Positions 35,101 through 44,899 of a stretch of DNA of 64,000 nucleotides are shown here, piece after piece. Source of the DNA: Beroe forskalii (Eukaryota > Ctenophora > Nuda > Beroida > Beroidae); assembly GCA_011033025.1 (NCBI GenBank), contig WFMF01000104.1, positions 62,001 to 126,000 of the forward strand, in the 5' to 3' direction. The first letter of the stretch is position 1, and the number at the start of each line of letters is the position of its first letter. Below the pieces are notes generated by a model. The model did not search any database. It worked only from the letters and a program-made list of their open reading frames with translations, and was not told the DNA's origin. The translations under genes were made by a program, and so were the position numbers.

Positions 35101-38100
35101 CTGATCTGGATTGGGACCTGTTCCACGCCACTCATCTTCAGCCACGACGTGTGGAATGAGCCTATAACACGGGGCTTCCCTGAGTCTCCCCCACGGTCAC
35201 CCATCATTGCTGACGGCTGCCACCACTCCAATCTCCATGGCCCTCGAATGCTCGACAGCTTTACCCTGTGGAAGTTCCTGGATGTCCATCAGGGCTTAGG
35301 TTTCAATTCCAATAATCCATTCCAGGCGTCAGCAGTACAGCGCTCATTTGGGGTGATGAAGACAGCCATGTTTGCACTTTTGCAGGGAGAAGGGGCTTGA
35401 GGGTCTTCCACACAGCGTCAGTATCATCAAATGGAACTATGAAAAATTGAAAATGGCTTCAACCTTGGCAAGGTCCTGACCTTTTAGCTTTGATTATCGA
35501 GTTCTCAATCTAACACCGACTTATCCAGAGTTGAAGAGTTGAAGGGGGACTGTTGCAAAAAGTGGTAGTTGCATAAAGTTGGTAAAAGGCCAAACCAATA
35601 CACCATTGTGGATTGCCAGCTCGTAATCCAAGAGGATGGAGGAGGACTGTTAGGAACCCCATGTGTCAACTTCCTCCAAGTTTGACTTACCGAGAGGTGT
35701 GGTCTTGATCTCGCCAAGACAGAGTCCTTAGAATTTTAGAAGAAGGAGGGGCAGTGCGTCTGGGAAGAAATCATAAATGGTGAAGAGCTGTTTATAGAGG
35801 CTGGGTGAGGAAGGACTTTTGAGCTTTTGGGTGTCATCCATAATCCAGTGATTGTAGTCCACCATGCCGGCAGCATTGGTGTTTGTTCAGTGTGTCAGGA
35901 GTCCCAATTCCCAAAGCAGGAGGCACTGGTTGTTGTGAGAGGGAGAATCAAGTCAGAAAGTTTTGTGAGTATTACAGTTTTTGGGGATAACAGGGGGTTT
36001 TCTTGCCGGGCACAGGTCCGTCTGGCTATCCTAAGAAGGGAGGAGGGGCAGCCCATCTTGGCTTCAAGTGGAGGTATCAGCAGCAAGGGGTGTTCAGTTT
36101 CCACAGCTTTGCTCTTAAGCTCCTGCTTCTGCAAGTTGACGGTGGAGGCAGCTCTCTGCGCACCATGGTTGGAGTGGTCAGGAACAGGGTGGTCAGCTGC
36201 TTGTAAACACTCAACGGTGGTGATCCTGGCTCTGAAACACGTTCTGAAGAGGGCACACTCCCAGTAGGAGCTGTAAAATATGCTGTCAGAACAGCAGTTG
36301 CAAAAAACAACCACAGTCTCAGAGTGACTTTTAGCAGTCAAACATTGTTGGACAAAGTTAAAGGATGCAAAAAATGAAAATTTCGATTTTTTCGCTCAAG
36401 ATTTTTCAAAAAAAATTTCTAAGTCCAGAAAATTTTCGAAGTGAAAAATTTTTCAAAATATTCTTAAAAACACTTTTTTCCACGTTTCATGAAATTTTGA
36501 TCATTTTAAGCCAAAAAAGTTTTTTTCGAATTTTTGAAAATTGCCCAATTAGCTAATTGGCCAATTAACTAATTATCTGACAAAAAAGTTGTCAGAGAAA
36601 AAGTTGTTCCCCTCGATGAGATTGACACCCTGGTTCAATTCCGAAGTCTCTATGACCATCAGAAGTCGAAATAATCTGATCTTATATCACTGCCTGAGGG
36701 CAAAATGGGCGTGGCCATATCACCCCTCCTGACGTCGATTCATCGAACGCCAGCAAGTACGTTTTTTTCAGCATGGTCTAAAGTACCGAAAACCGTTGAG
36801 AAACCTTCTGGACAATGAAGGGTACACGACCTTGCCCCCAGCTACTGCAGTATACGGTGCATGAGGCGATTCCGAGCGGAAATTACAGCACATATAATGT
36901 CTTAGGTGGTAATGCTATGCCTAGTTACAACTTCTGAATTGATGCTACATTGTATAACACTTGCCCTACGAGCTCATACATCAGATAAATCCTTCAGCTA
37001 CGCCTTTGATCTTATCACTTGTGGCATTGACTACATTAAGTTACTGGGATACTCTAATTCCAAATGTTAAATTTATATTCTTCTGTTACTTGGATATACT
37101 AAGATCTTAAGGTATGGAAAAGCTCACCACAGCAGTTAACCAGTCCATTACACTGTTTGAGTTATGAAATGCATAGACACGCGACTATCAGGTCCATTTT
37201 GGGATACTTCCTGCAGGGCAGTCCGAAGGATGTATCTGTTTTATACCCAAAGAGCGAAGGTCTAAACCAATCTAGACCCGATCAGGCAACTATCTATGAC
37301 CTATGTATTATTGAAAGCGATGGAATCGTCTGAAGATGTAAATCAAAAATGGTTAAAACTGATGAATTTTGCTTATTTAAATTACAAACCTGAGCAAGGT
37401 ACATTCTGGTTGCACGGTTCAGTCTGTGAGTTTTGTCCCTGACAATTCTGTCCACCATGATAAGGTCCGTCGCACTCTCTACTTCTGTCCCTTGTCCCTC
37501 CATCACATGTTACTGTACACACCGTCCAGGCTGTCCAATCCTTCCAAACACCGTCAACTGAAATATTGGAATATTTCTATTAAAGCTGTATGGACAACTT
37601 GTATCTATTTTGAGATTTTCTTTTCGAATTTTATTAGCTTTATTGTGTTTTTATTTCAGCAGAACAGGATTCAGGCTATGATCTAGGCGAAAAATGTGTT
37701 AAACTGATTAATTTTGCTTATTAAAATCGCAAACCTGGACAAGGTACATTCTGGTTGCACTGTTCAGTCTGTGAGTTTTGTCCCTGACAATCCTGTCCAC
37801 CATGATAAGGTCCGTCGCACTCTCTACTTCTGCCCCTTGTCCCTCCACCACATGTTACTGTACACACCGTCCAGTCTGTCCAATCCTTCCAAACACCGTC
37901 AACTGAGAACGTTAAATATAGCATTCTTAGCAAGTTTGAGAATAAAGAGAACGACAAAGTAAGATGTCAAAAATTTCATTACGACACTATTTTTACACTA
38001 ACGTTTTTCATTCATACCATGTTCAGCGTGAACATGGTATGTTGATCATATTGAAAAGTTGCTTTGTAAAATAGTGTCATTATTTTCGTAATGAAATTTT

Positions 38101-41100
38101 TGACATCTTACTTTGTCGTTCTCTTTGTATTCTCAAACCGTCAACTGAAATATTTAAAGATTTCTATTAAAGCTGCATGGACAACTTGTATCTTTTTGGA
38201 GTGTCTCATTTCGAATTTTATCTGCTTTATTGTATTTTTATATCAGCGAAACAGGATTCGAGCTATGATACAGTTGAAAAATTGGTAAAACTGATGAATT
38301 TTGCTTATTAAAATCGCAAACCTGGGCAAGGTACATTCTTGTTGCAATGCTCAGTCTGTGAGTTTTGTCCCTGACAATTCTGTCCACCATAATAAGGTCC
38401 GTCGCACTTTCTACTTCTGTCCCTTGTCCCTCCACCACATGTTACTGTACACACCGTCCAGTCTGTCCAATCTTTCCAAACACCGTCAACAGCTTATATG
38501 TGACATTTTACATTGATATCAAGGTTGCATTGATATTTAGGCATTTTTGAGTGTTTCATTTCCAATTTCAATAGCTTTATTTAGTACAGTCATTTAGCAA
38601 AGAGAACCTGCAAAATGGTAGGGACATTTTTCCCTAAGCACACAGTCTCTTTGGGGCCCAGAAAAGCAAAGAGAAAATCTTTACCCCGGGCATATACCTT
38701 AATTAAATCAAGGAGCGTATACACTGTAACAATCATACAAGAAGGTGTAGAGCGATTCCTGTAACTGTACTTCCTTGTTACGTCAGCCATCCCGTGCAGT
38801 ACCACTTCCACTCCCTCAGTAGGCCATAGCTCACAAGGCAAGCTAATTTGGTTAATATAATGGTTATTGTCCCTAAGAAAGTAAGAAGCAAGATTACCTG
38901 TAGCGCAGACGACTTCGTAAACACTGTTAGCCCAGTCGCCACCCTTTCCATCGTAACAATTTGTTGCTCGTCCATATCTCGTATACGTGTTGTGAGCATT
39001 TGACGAACTATAACACTCAGATGCGACCTGGACTCCGAATACTCTCCAGCCGTTGCTAGCAGCATGATTTCTGCAGAACGTCACTGGGTCATTTGAGTTG
39101 ATTGGAAGGTACCCAGGTATTGCCCTGTCAAGAGCGTCTTTCCAGCATCCCAAACTCTTCACAGAAATGGGGATGCATGCTGCGTCAACTCCTGTAAGAA
39201 TTTACATAATTATCAGGCCCTTATCAATATGGATTTAGATTTTAATAAGTATCTAATGATCACGAAAATTCACACCTTGAAGTGATAAGTTTTTTTTCGG
39301 GTACTAAATTAAATGATAGGAGGACCAATTTTGTTTTTAGCCAATTTGACCATACTTTGATGCGAAAACAATGTTCATTACAGTCCCTGTGCCTCAAAAA
39401 CTTCTGCAATTAGTTAAATTTGAAGCCGTTGGACTAAAAGAAAATTTGAAAGATATTCTGGCTTACCATGAAGGAGCGACAGTGTTCCCAAGGCAACAAA
39501 GCTCAAGAGGAGTGTCAGCATTTGTTGCAAGATAGACTTCTTAGCTGTCTTGTATCAGAAGAAATGAACAAAAGTTTAAACAAAGTAGTTACCAAAGTTT
39601 AAATTGGTATCGATTGATTCCATGGGTCATAGAGACATCAGATGATGAGAAATTTACTGACTGAGTAATTAAAATTATAATTATAACTGAGTATTGAGTA
39701 ATTGAAATTGAAATTGAAATTGAAATTGAAATTGAAATTGAAATTAAAATTGAAATTGAAATTGTTTAAAATGTATTTAAAAAGTATGAAACAACGTTGA
39801 TAATGATATGAAAGTGTGAGAAAGTGGAGTCTGCTGCAGACACATTATGAAGGTGTCACATTGCCAGGCCCAGGAGATAATCACATTGTTGCAACATTGG
39901 TAGTGCTAAACTATATTGCTTCTACATTCAATATATAAGGTGGGGACCTTGCTGTCATCCATTTCCCAGTTATTCGTAGTAATTTTGCAATCTTTCGTCA
40001 GATACCAATCTTTTGTCAAATACAAAGTAATTTGTAGTAATTTTGCAATCTTTTGACAGATACCAATATATTGTCAAATACCAATCTTTTGTCAAATGCC
40101 AATCTTTTGTCAAATACCAATCCTCTCTTCTAGTTATAGGCAAATGAGGTTATGATATAACCTTGTTTGCCTGTAACTAGAAGGGATGATTATCATACGC
40201 TAACCTAACGGCGCATAATGATAGTATTGCAATATTTGCACGAGGAGAAGCCTAGTGTCAATCTATTTGCTAAATCATCGAGGCGAATCCGAATGTTGAT
40301 TAGTGCTCTAATTGGCACGAGGCGTCAGCTGACTTCAATTAGTGCAACAGTATCACTTCTGTGGCGTTATACTAAAACACGTTAGTAATCTGCACGGGAG
40401 TACAATATAATTAACGAAAGTGCAGCCAAAATCCAAATACAGGCATATTCAATGTTGGACTTATCAACTCAAAGCCACCGCCAGACTTTTCATACACTGG
40501 CCAGGATTGCCAGAGCATACGTGTATGCTCTGGCAATCCTGGCCAGTGGCCAATTTATATCCCAAAATCACGTCTTCGTTCCGAATCATCATGACTGATA
40601 TCCTACCCAGGTTAGCTCCAGTGCAGCACAATCCCACTCCTAATCTATCCTACACTCCAGGTCTCCTGACCCCCCCCCTTAGATTCAGTGCAACACAATC
40701 CCACTTCTAATCTATCCTTCACTCCAGGTCTCCTGACAAAGTACATTGAGCCCCCTGTCTCGGGTAACACCCCTGACACGGGGGTGCGGTGTGACAGTGG
40801 CATTGTGGAGGGCAGCAGCATCTCCATCCACTACGACCCCATGATATCCAAGGTTAATGTTTATTATTGGGCACCTAATTAAGTAATTAGGAGGAGTTTA
40901 CCTCCCAGTGATATCATGTCTTTTAATTTTTGGCCCCTTCATAGGTTTCTTATTTAATTTTCTATTTTCAAACTTTTATGTAGTAGTGTCTGTCAATAAA
41001 ATGTAATTTCTATTTCTAATTCTTATTCTAATTCTAACTCTAAGGGGCCATCCATAAAGGACGTCCGCAAAGAGGGGGGAGGGGGGAGTCTGGCCAATGC

Positions 41101-44100
41101 GGACGTTTGCGGACGTAAGGGGGAGGGGGTGTTTGGCCAAATGCGGACGTCCGCATTTATGAAACTTTTGAGTAGTTTTTCATTTAAAAATAGTCGATTT
41201 TTTAGAATTTTTTCTTAGATTTTCGACATTGAGTCGAATAATAAAGTTGATTCTGTCACCTTATTTGAGAAAGAGGGCATGAAAATGATGACACAAAAGA
41301 TTTTTAATGAAAATGCGGACGTCCGGAGGGGGGGGGGTATTTCAGGTTGCGGACGTTTGCGGACAAGGGGGGAGGGAGGGGCCTAAACTAACCAAAATTT
41401 TGCGGACGTCCTTTATGGATGGCCCCTAACTAAATTCTAATTCTATTTCTAACTCTAATTCTAATTCCAATTCTAATTCTAATTCTATCCAAGTTGGTAA
41501 CGTACGCTCCGACCCGGGACGAGGCGCTGGATCACATGGAGCAGGCGCTGGACAGCTACGTCATTGACGGGATTACTCACAATATCCCGCTGCTGAGGGA
41601 AATACTGAGGAATAAGAAGTAAGTGAGGGTGCCGAGGGAAATACTGAGGAATAGGAAGTAAGTGAGGGTGCTGCGGGAAATACTGAGGAATAGGAAGTGA
41701 GGGTGCTGAGGGAAATACTGAGGAATAAGAAGTAAGTGAGGGTGCTGAGGGAAATACTGAGGAATTAGAAGTAAGTGAAAGTGCTGAGGGAAATACTGAG
41801 GAATAAGAAGTAAGTGAGGGTGCTGAGGTAAATACTGAGGAATAGGTAGTAAGTGAAGGACGAAGGTGCTGGAAGTGAACTCCTAATAATATCGAAATTG
41901 GTTATAATGTCTCTGTTAAATTGTATTTTATATTTCCATTCAAGTGTCAATAATTAATAAAAGCACAGAATTTCCGTTGTAACGGATGCTGTCATTCTAC
42001 AAACTTATGATCCAACAAAAGCTCTGCCTCCCTAGCCCCTGCACTTCTAACACTCCCCTGCACTGCTAACCTCGCCTGCAGGTTCAGAGCGGGTGACTTC
42101 AGCACCAAGTTTCTGGATGAGGAATACCCGCAAGGCTACGGCGGGGGAGACCTCACCCTCTCGGAGAGGGAAGAGCTTGTGCCATGTCTGGCTGTGCTGC
42201 ACCACAAGAAAACACACCACCAGTCCGATGTGAGTTGGGTTTTGAGGAGCATACCACCGGGATTTACTACGCGTTGCGCGGGTTTTTTCAAGCACGTGCA
42301 TGTTGTGCACGAGCGTTCAAGACACGTAACGCCCTAAAATATATTTCTCTCTAAGGTTTAAGTCATATTTCTGAGACTAAATAATATGAAGGTATGCATC
42401 AAAACAGGAACAGCAGTTTTTCTCCTTTTGTTTCACACATAACTCAACTCTCAATGACCTTGCAGGGCTCCTTCGAATACGTGGTGAGCTACGACTCCAC
42501 CCAGCTACCTGTAACTGTAGTAGTGGAGGGAGGCAGCCATTCTGTTGTCATTGGTGGGGTGAAGACTACCGTACAAAATACAGGTATGTTATTAGATACA
42601 GAATACTTCAGTTTAAAATCAGCAATACTTTGAAGTTTATTGAAATAGGAATGCTTGCAGGAAGTGTGCAATTTTTAAAATTTCACTCTTAAATACAGGC
42701 AAAAATTATGGCTCCCTCTACAATTTCAATCTCAACGGGGATCAGACTGCGTCACTGCAACACATGCACTTTGATGGTTATTATAGTTTAGATACCTAAT
42801 TTACTTAATATTCGAAAAAAGCGGGGGAGCTCTTCCGTTGAACTCGGCCAACATGATGTTTGCATTTATTTTATGATTCTTGACGGAATTCGGTCGTTCC
42901 ATTTTTTAATTGTATCGGACCATGAGAGCCGAGCTATTTGTTTGTGAGTATTATCTTATCACTATTGTTCGACTGTCACAAATCAGGGACCCAAACCTCA
43001 CCTTTTTCCAGGAGTCTCGCACACTGTGAGGTATGCGAGCACCAGGCGAGTTATATCAGTCCTCACACCGTTACAGCAATCCTACATGAACCTCATGCCG
43101 GTCAAAGAGCCCGAGGACAACACTAACTTACTGCTCTCCCCCATGCCAGGTACATTCTCTTATGTTATCTAGGATTATAACCACTCCCCCATGCCAGGTA
43201 CACTTATCATGTTATCTAGAATTACTACCACTCCACATGCCAGGTACACTTCTCATGTTATCTAGAATTCCTACCACTCCCCCATGCTAGGTACACTTCT
43301 TATGTTATCTAGAATTATTACCACTCCCCCATGCCAGGTACACTTCTGATGTTATCTAGAATTATTACCACTCCCCCATGCCAGGTACACTTCTGATGTT
43401 ATCTAGAATTATTACCACTCCCCCATGCTAGGTACACTTCTCATGTTATCTAGAATTATTACCACTCCCCCATGCTAGGTACACTTCTCAAGTTATCTAG
43501 AATTATTACCGCTCCCCCATGCTGGGTACACTTCTCAAGTTATCTACAATTATTCCCGCTCCCCCATGCCAGGCACACTTCTCATGTTATCTAGAATTCC
43601 TACCGCTCCCCCATGCTAGGTACACTTCTCATGTTATCTAGAATTCCTACCACTCCCCAATGCTAGGTACACTTCTCATGTTATCTAGGATTACTACTAC
43701 TCCCTAATACTGGGTACACTTTTCCTGTTAAGCAGGCAGTGCTTTGTTTGTGTACCCCATTCTGAAATACCATCACTGCAGGCAGTACTTTGTGTACGCC
43801 ATTCTGAAATACCATCCCTGCAGGCAGTGTATCGTTTGTGGCTGTGGAAGAGGAGGATGAAGTTCTGGAAGGGACTGAGGTAGCTGTGGTGGTTGCGATG
43901 AAGATGAACAACTCTCTCAAGGTAATGCAATGCGTATTTAAATTGGTGATATAGTAGTTATTTATTAGTTATTATTTCATCGACAATTTCCCAAGATAGG
44001 TACTATCCTGTGAAATTGTCGCTGAAATATTGAACTTGTCCAATATATTGCCCATTCTACCAATGGTTATACAGTGTGAAAAAATGCGCATGGAGATAAG

Positions 44101-44286
44101 CAGCACGATTCTATACTTTTATGAACTTTAACAATGATGATACCAATCGCATAAATATAAATTTCACTAATAAAATATGATTATACCACTCTCACCCAGG
44201 CTCCTAAAAGTGGTAAAATCAAGAAAGTCTGGGCTAAAGTCGGTGATGTTGTTGAGGGAGATCAGAAAATCCTGGAGTTTTACTGA
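26101..44286 (+). CDS. PCCA: Propionyl-CoA carboxylase alpha subunit, mitochondrial (18 exons)
   Basis: Exons: 26101-26178, 26376-26555, 26796-26936, 27105-27226, 27433-27476, 27613-27715, 28155-28263, 28439-28534, 28934-29056, 29405-29528, 40728-40852, 41494-41618, 42082-42229, 42466-42583, 42699-42776, 43012-43149, 43824-43921, 44200-44286. All phases join, giving 678 residues. Exon 1 is a basic/Ala-rich mitochondrial leader ([15 protein letters not shown]). Biotin carboxylase domain: [23 protein letters not shown], glycine loop [24 protein letters not shown]. The linker is followed by the biotin carrier domain with SPMPG and VAMKM (usual EAMKM; biotinyl Lys about 644). The enzyme carboxylates propionyl-CoA to methylmalonyl-CoA with PCCB. 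Oddities: intron 10 is 11.2 kb and hosts two antisense genes; several exon borders carry tandem duplications; the carrier domain has an acidic EEEDEV stretch where human has KPGD. Confidence 0.95.
26535..26710 (+). repeat. Tandem copies of PCCA exon 2 end plus donor site
   Basis: A 43-bp unit (CTGCTCCTAGCAACC then AAAGTTACTTGAACATGGAG then GTTAGTGA) begins inside exon 2 and repeats about three more times into the intron. Each copy ends GAG|GTTAGT or GAG|GTAAGT, so several equivalent 5' splice sites lie in a row. The first one joins in frame. Confidence 0.85.
27788..27842. repeat. Long hairpin in PCCA intron 6
   Basis: TTGTGCTTTCTTGCTGCGCG and the following CAAAT are mirrored by ATTTGCGCGCAGCAAAAGCA with CAA after a 9-nt loop; one or two mismatches only. 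GC- and CpG-rich compared with its flanks. Confidence 0.6.
27958..28153. repeat. Dispersed repeat, copy 1 (PCCA intron 6)
   Basis: Shares with 40190-40400 the ordered phrases ATACGCTAA, TTTGCACGAGG, GTTGATTAGT, GCACGAGGCGTCAG and ACACGTG/ACACGTT. Diverged but collinear over about 190 bp. Both copies are in PCCA introns and in the same orientation. Family unknown. Confidence 0.6.
29145..29290. repeat. Low-complexity CCCCA/ATATGCCCC repeats
   Basis: Irregular units such as ATATGCCCCACCCC and CCATATTATACC in PCCA intron 9. Simple repeat only. Confidence 0.65.
29659..32319 (-). CDS. Secreted WSC-like, VWD-C8-TIL-VWC and Ig-domain protein (nested in PCCA intron 10)
   Basis: Three exons: 32265-32319 (signal peptide [18 protein letters not shown]), 31798-32082 and 29659-31583. 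Both joints are phase 1, giving 754 residues. Exon 2 is one Cys-rich domain ([13 protein letters not shown] to ANSVYEVVC), of a type common in cnidarian secreted proteins and resembling WSC-like modules. Exon 3: Cys-rich segment about 114-175; VWD from about 178 ([21 protein letters not shown], ending [13 protein letters not shown]); C8 (about 335-410); TIL ([11 protein letters not shown] to ASQCKC); VWC-like ([14 protein letters not shown]); Ig about 560-650 (ALTCEID to DSGEWRCQA); a basic C-terminal domain of about 95 residues. Probably a gel-forming or matrix protein, by domain content only. The whole gene lies antisense in the largest PCCA intron, its stop 130 bp from PCCA exon 10. Confidence 0.88.
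32330..33155. other. Non-coding part of PCCA intron 10
   Basis: Upstream flank of the VWD/Ig gene. The first 120 bp resembles the flank above the start codon of the TSP1 paralogue at 39521 (ACCAAAG then TTTAA and TTGATTGATTCCAT), so the promoters were duplicated with the genes. Otherwise nothing is recognised. Confidence 0.45.
33159..36850. mobile_element. 3.7-kb element with 1.1-kb inverted terminal arms
   Basis: The left arm 33159-34264 and right arm 35744-36850 are near-identical reverse complements. The outer ends read CTGCAGTAGCTGGGGGCAAG and complement, flanked by TA on both sides. The 1.5-kb centre contains diverged direct copies of part of the arm (34270-34440 and 34540-34860 resemble 33650-33900), followed by a unique stretch to 35700. 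No intact transposase is seen: open frames are short, interrupted and show no motif I recognise. It resembles a foldback or long-TIR DNA element. It sits between the two secreted paralogues, antisense or neutral to PCCA. Confidence 0.7.
37390..39521 (-). CDS. Secreted WSC-like protein with three TSP1 repeats (nested in PCCA intron 10; 3' end unresolved)
   Basis: Exons on minus: 39467-39521 (signal peptide [18 protein letters not shown]), 38898-39191 (WSC-like, [17 protein letters not shown] to ANSVYEVVC), then three TSP1 exons 38322-38492, 37735-37902 and 37390-37557. All are phase 1-1, so modules can be added or lost without frameshift. Each TSP1 begins VDGVWKDWT and has [13 protein letters not shown] (DGGTR in the third), RSR(K/E)CDGP and a final NVPCP or NVPCS. 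The signal-peptide and WSC-like exons are clear paralogues of those of the VWD/Ig gene 7 kb away, while the downstream modules are unrelated: two genes with a shared head and different tails. A terminal exon is not certain; a short phase-1 exon ending in a stop near 37190-37220 is possible. TSP1 modules usually bind matrix or glycosaminoglycans. Confidence 0.82.
37928..38142. repeat. Palindromic (MITE-like) element between TSP1 exons
   Basis: Inverted arms of about 65 bp (GAGAACGACAAAGTAAGATG and complement; TCAAAAATTTCATTACG and complement) around a central perfect hairpin TACCATGTTCAGCGTGAACATGGTA, given here as TACCATGTTC-A-GC-GTGAACATGGTA halves. A remnant TSP1 exon start (TTTCAGTTGACGGTTTGAG) at about 38135-38155 is joined to the right arm. 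This suggests the element landed in, and destroyed, a fourth TSP1 exon. Confidence 0.6.
39700..39770. repeat. (GAAATT)n microsatellite
   Basis: About ten GAAATT units with one AAAATT variant, in PCCA intron 10 upstream of the TSP1 paralogue. Confidence 0.9.
40132..40186. repeat. Hairpin next to dispersed repeat copy 2
   Basis: CTTCTAGTTATAGGCAAATG and AGGTTAT are mirrored by ATAACCT and TGTTTGCCTGTAACTAGAAG with a loop of two or three bases. Almost perfect pairing over about 27 bp per arm. Confidence 0.65.
40190..40400. repeat. Dispersed repeat, copy 2 (PCCA intron 10)
   Basis: Collinear with 27958-28153: ATACGCTAAC, TTTGCACGAGG, GTTGATTAGT, GCACGAGGCGTCAG. It directly follows the hairpin at 40132. 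Confidence 0.6.
40495..40548. repeat. Perfect 54-bp palindrome
   Basis: The left arm is CACTGGCCAGGATTGCC then AGAGCATAC, and the right arm is its exact complement, separated by two bases. Located 180 bp before PCCA exon 11. Able to form a 26-bp hairpin. Confidence 0.85.
40619..40740 (+). repeat. Duplicated 3' splice site of PCCA exon 11
   Basis: CAGTGCAACACAATCCCACT, CTAATCTATCC, ACTCCAGGTCTCCTGAC occurs twice, 68 bp apart. Each copy carries a CTAAT branchpoint-like word, a pyrimidine tract and CCAG|GTCTCC. The second copy is used; the first leads into a C-run and would not stay open. Confidence 0.8.
41044..41426. mobile_element. MITE with GGGGCCATCCATAAAGGACG ends
   Basis: Inverted ends GGGGCCATCCATAAAGGACG with TCCGCAAA continuing, flanked by a TAA duplication (41041-41043 and 41427-41429). 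The interior is rich in GCGGACGT words and G-runs. No coding capacity. A 3-bp TAA target duplication fits the PIF/Harbinger group; this is inference. It lies in PCCA intron 11. A decayed relative is at 61.27-61.56 kb. Confidence 0.7.
41590..41860 (+). repeat. Tandem copies of PCCA exon 12 end plus donor site
   Basis: A 39-bp unit made of the last exon codons and the donor (GTGCTGAGGGAAATACTGAG then GAATAAGAA|GTAA) is repeated about six more times after the true donor at 41619. Most copies keep an intact AAGAA|GTAAGT or a close variant. The unit is a different sequence from the hAT-like satellite, despite equal length. Confidence 0.88.
43135..43735 (+). repeat. Tandem copies of PCCA exon 16 end plus donor site
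   Basis: About twelve units of 47 bp. Each starts with the exon end TCCCCCATGCCAG followed by donor GTACACTTC, then ATGTTATCTAGAATTATTAC. The unit reproduces the coding SPMP motif and its splice donor again and again through the intron. The first donor (43150) is the one that keeps frame with exon 17. Confidence 0.9.
43735..43846 (+). repeat. Duplicated 3' splice site of PCCA exon 17
   Basis: CCATTCTGAAATACCATC then CCTGCAGGCAGT occurs twice in full (about 43758 and 43799), preceded by a further GCAGGCAGTGCTTTGT half copy. Both full copies carry CTGCAG|GCAGT acceptors; the downstream one is used. Confidence 0.8.
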
Positions 44287-44397
44287 AATGGCAAGACTCA
44301 GACTATTGAAACACGGATTGAACAGTAAAGCAATTTTCAAGATACAATTATTGTAAGTATAATTAATTTATTAGAAACAATTTGTAAGGATATTTAT

Positions 44398-44893
44398 ATA
44401 CCTTAGGAGGTCTATTTATATGGGTCGAAATTGCGGTGTTTGAAATTTTGGTAGGTTGAAAATATGGGGATTTCTTTCAAAAATCCCCAAATTTCACCTA
44501 CCAAATAAAATTGGGTGATTTTTCTAACTTTTTGCTGACAAATGAAAGATTTTTTGCGGAAAACAATGGAAAAATAGATTAATTCTAATATTACAAATCG
44601 AATTCTTGATCGTCTTCCTGAGCCTCTGCTTCATTAATTACAGTTCTAAATTTTTGAATTTTAATTGTTTTAACCATTTGACTTTGACTAAATTATCTGT
44701 AACTCTCTGAAAACTCATCTCTGAAACGGAATTGTACTGTTTTAGTACAGATAGTTCAAGAAATTTCGAAAGCGGGTTGAATTAAATCAGGGAGTAAAAT
44801 TTTGGCGGGCAAAATTTTGGTAGGTTGAAAATATGGGGATTTTTTCGAAAAATCCCCAAATTACAACCTTTATAAATAGACCTCCTAAGGTAT
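44398..44893. mobile_element. MITE with ATACCTTAGGAGGTCTATTT ends
   Basis: Perfect terminal inverted repeats of 22-23 bp (ATACCTTAGGAGGTCTATTT plus ATA). Subterminal hairpins of AATATGGGGATTT/AAATCCCC with GTAGG recur on both sides. The flanks allow a TA or TATA duplication. No coding capacity. It lies 110 bp beyond the PCCA stop codon, so may fall in its 3' UTR or flank. Confidence 0.75.
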
Positions 44894-44899
44894 AGTGTT

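Noticed and set aside
38590..38897. Read-through extension of the WSC-like exon in the TSP1 paralogue
   Set aside because: The equivalent GTAATC donor is used in the paralogue, and the extension has no domain character.
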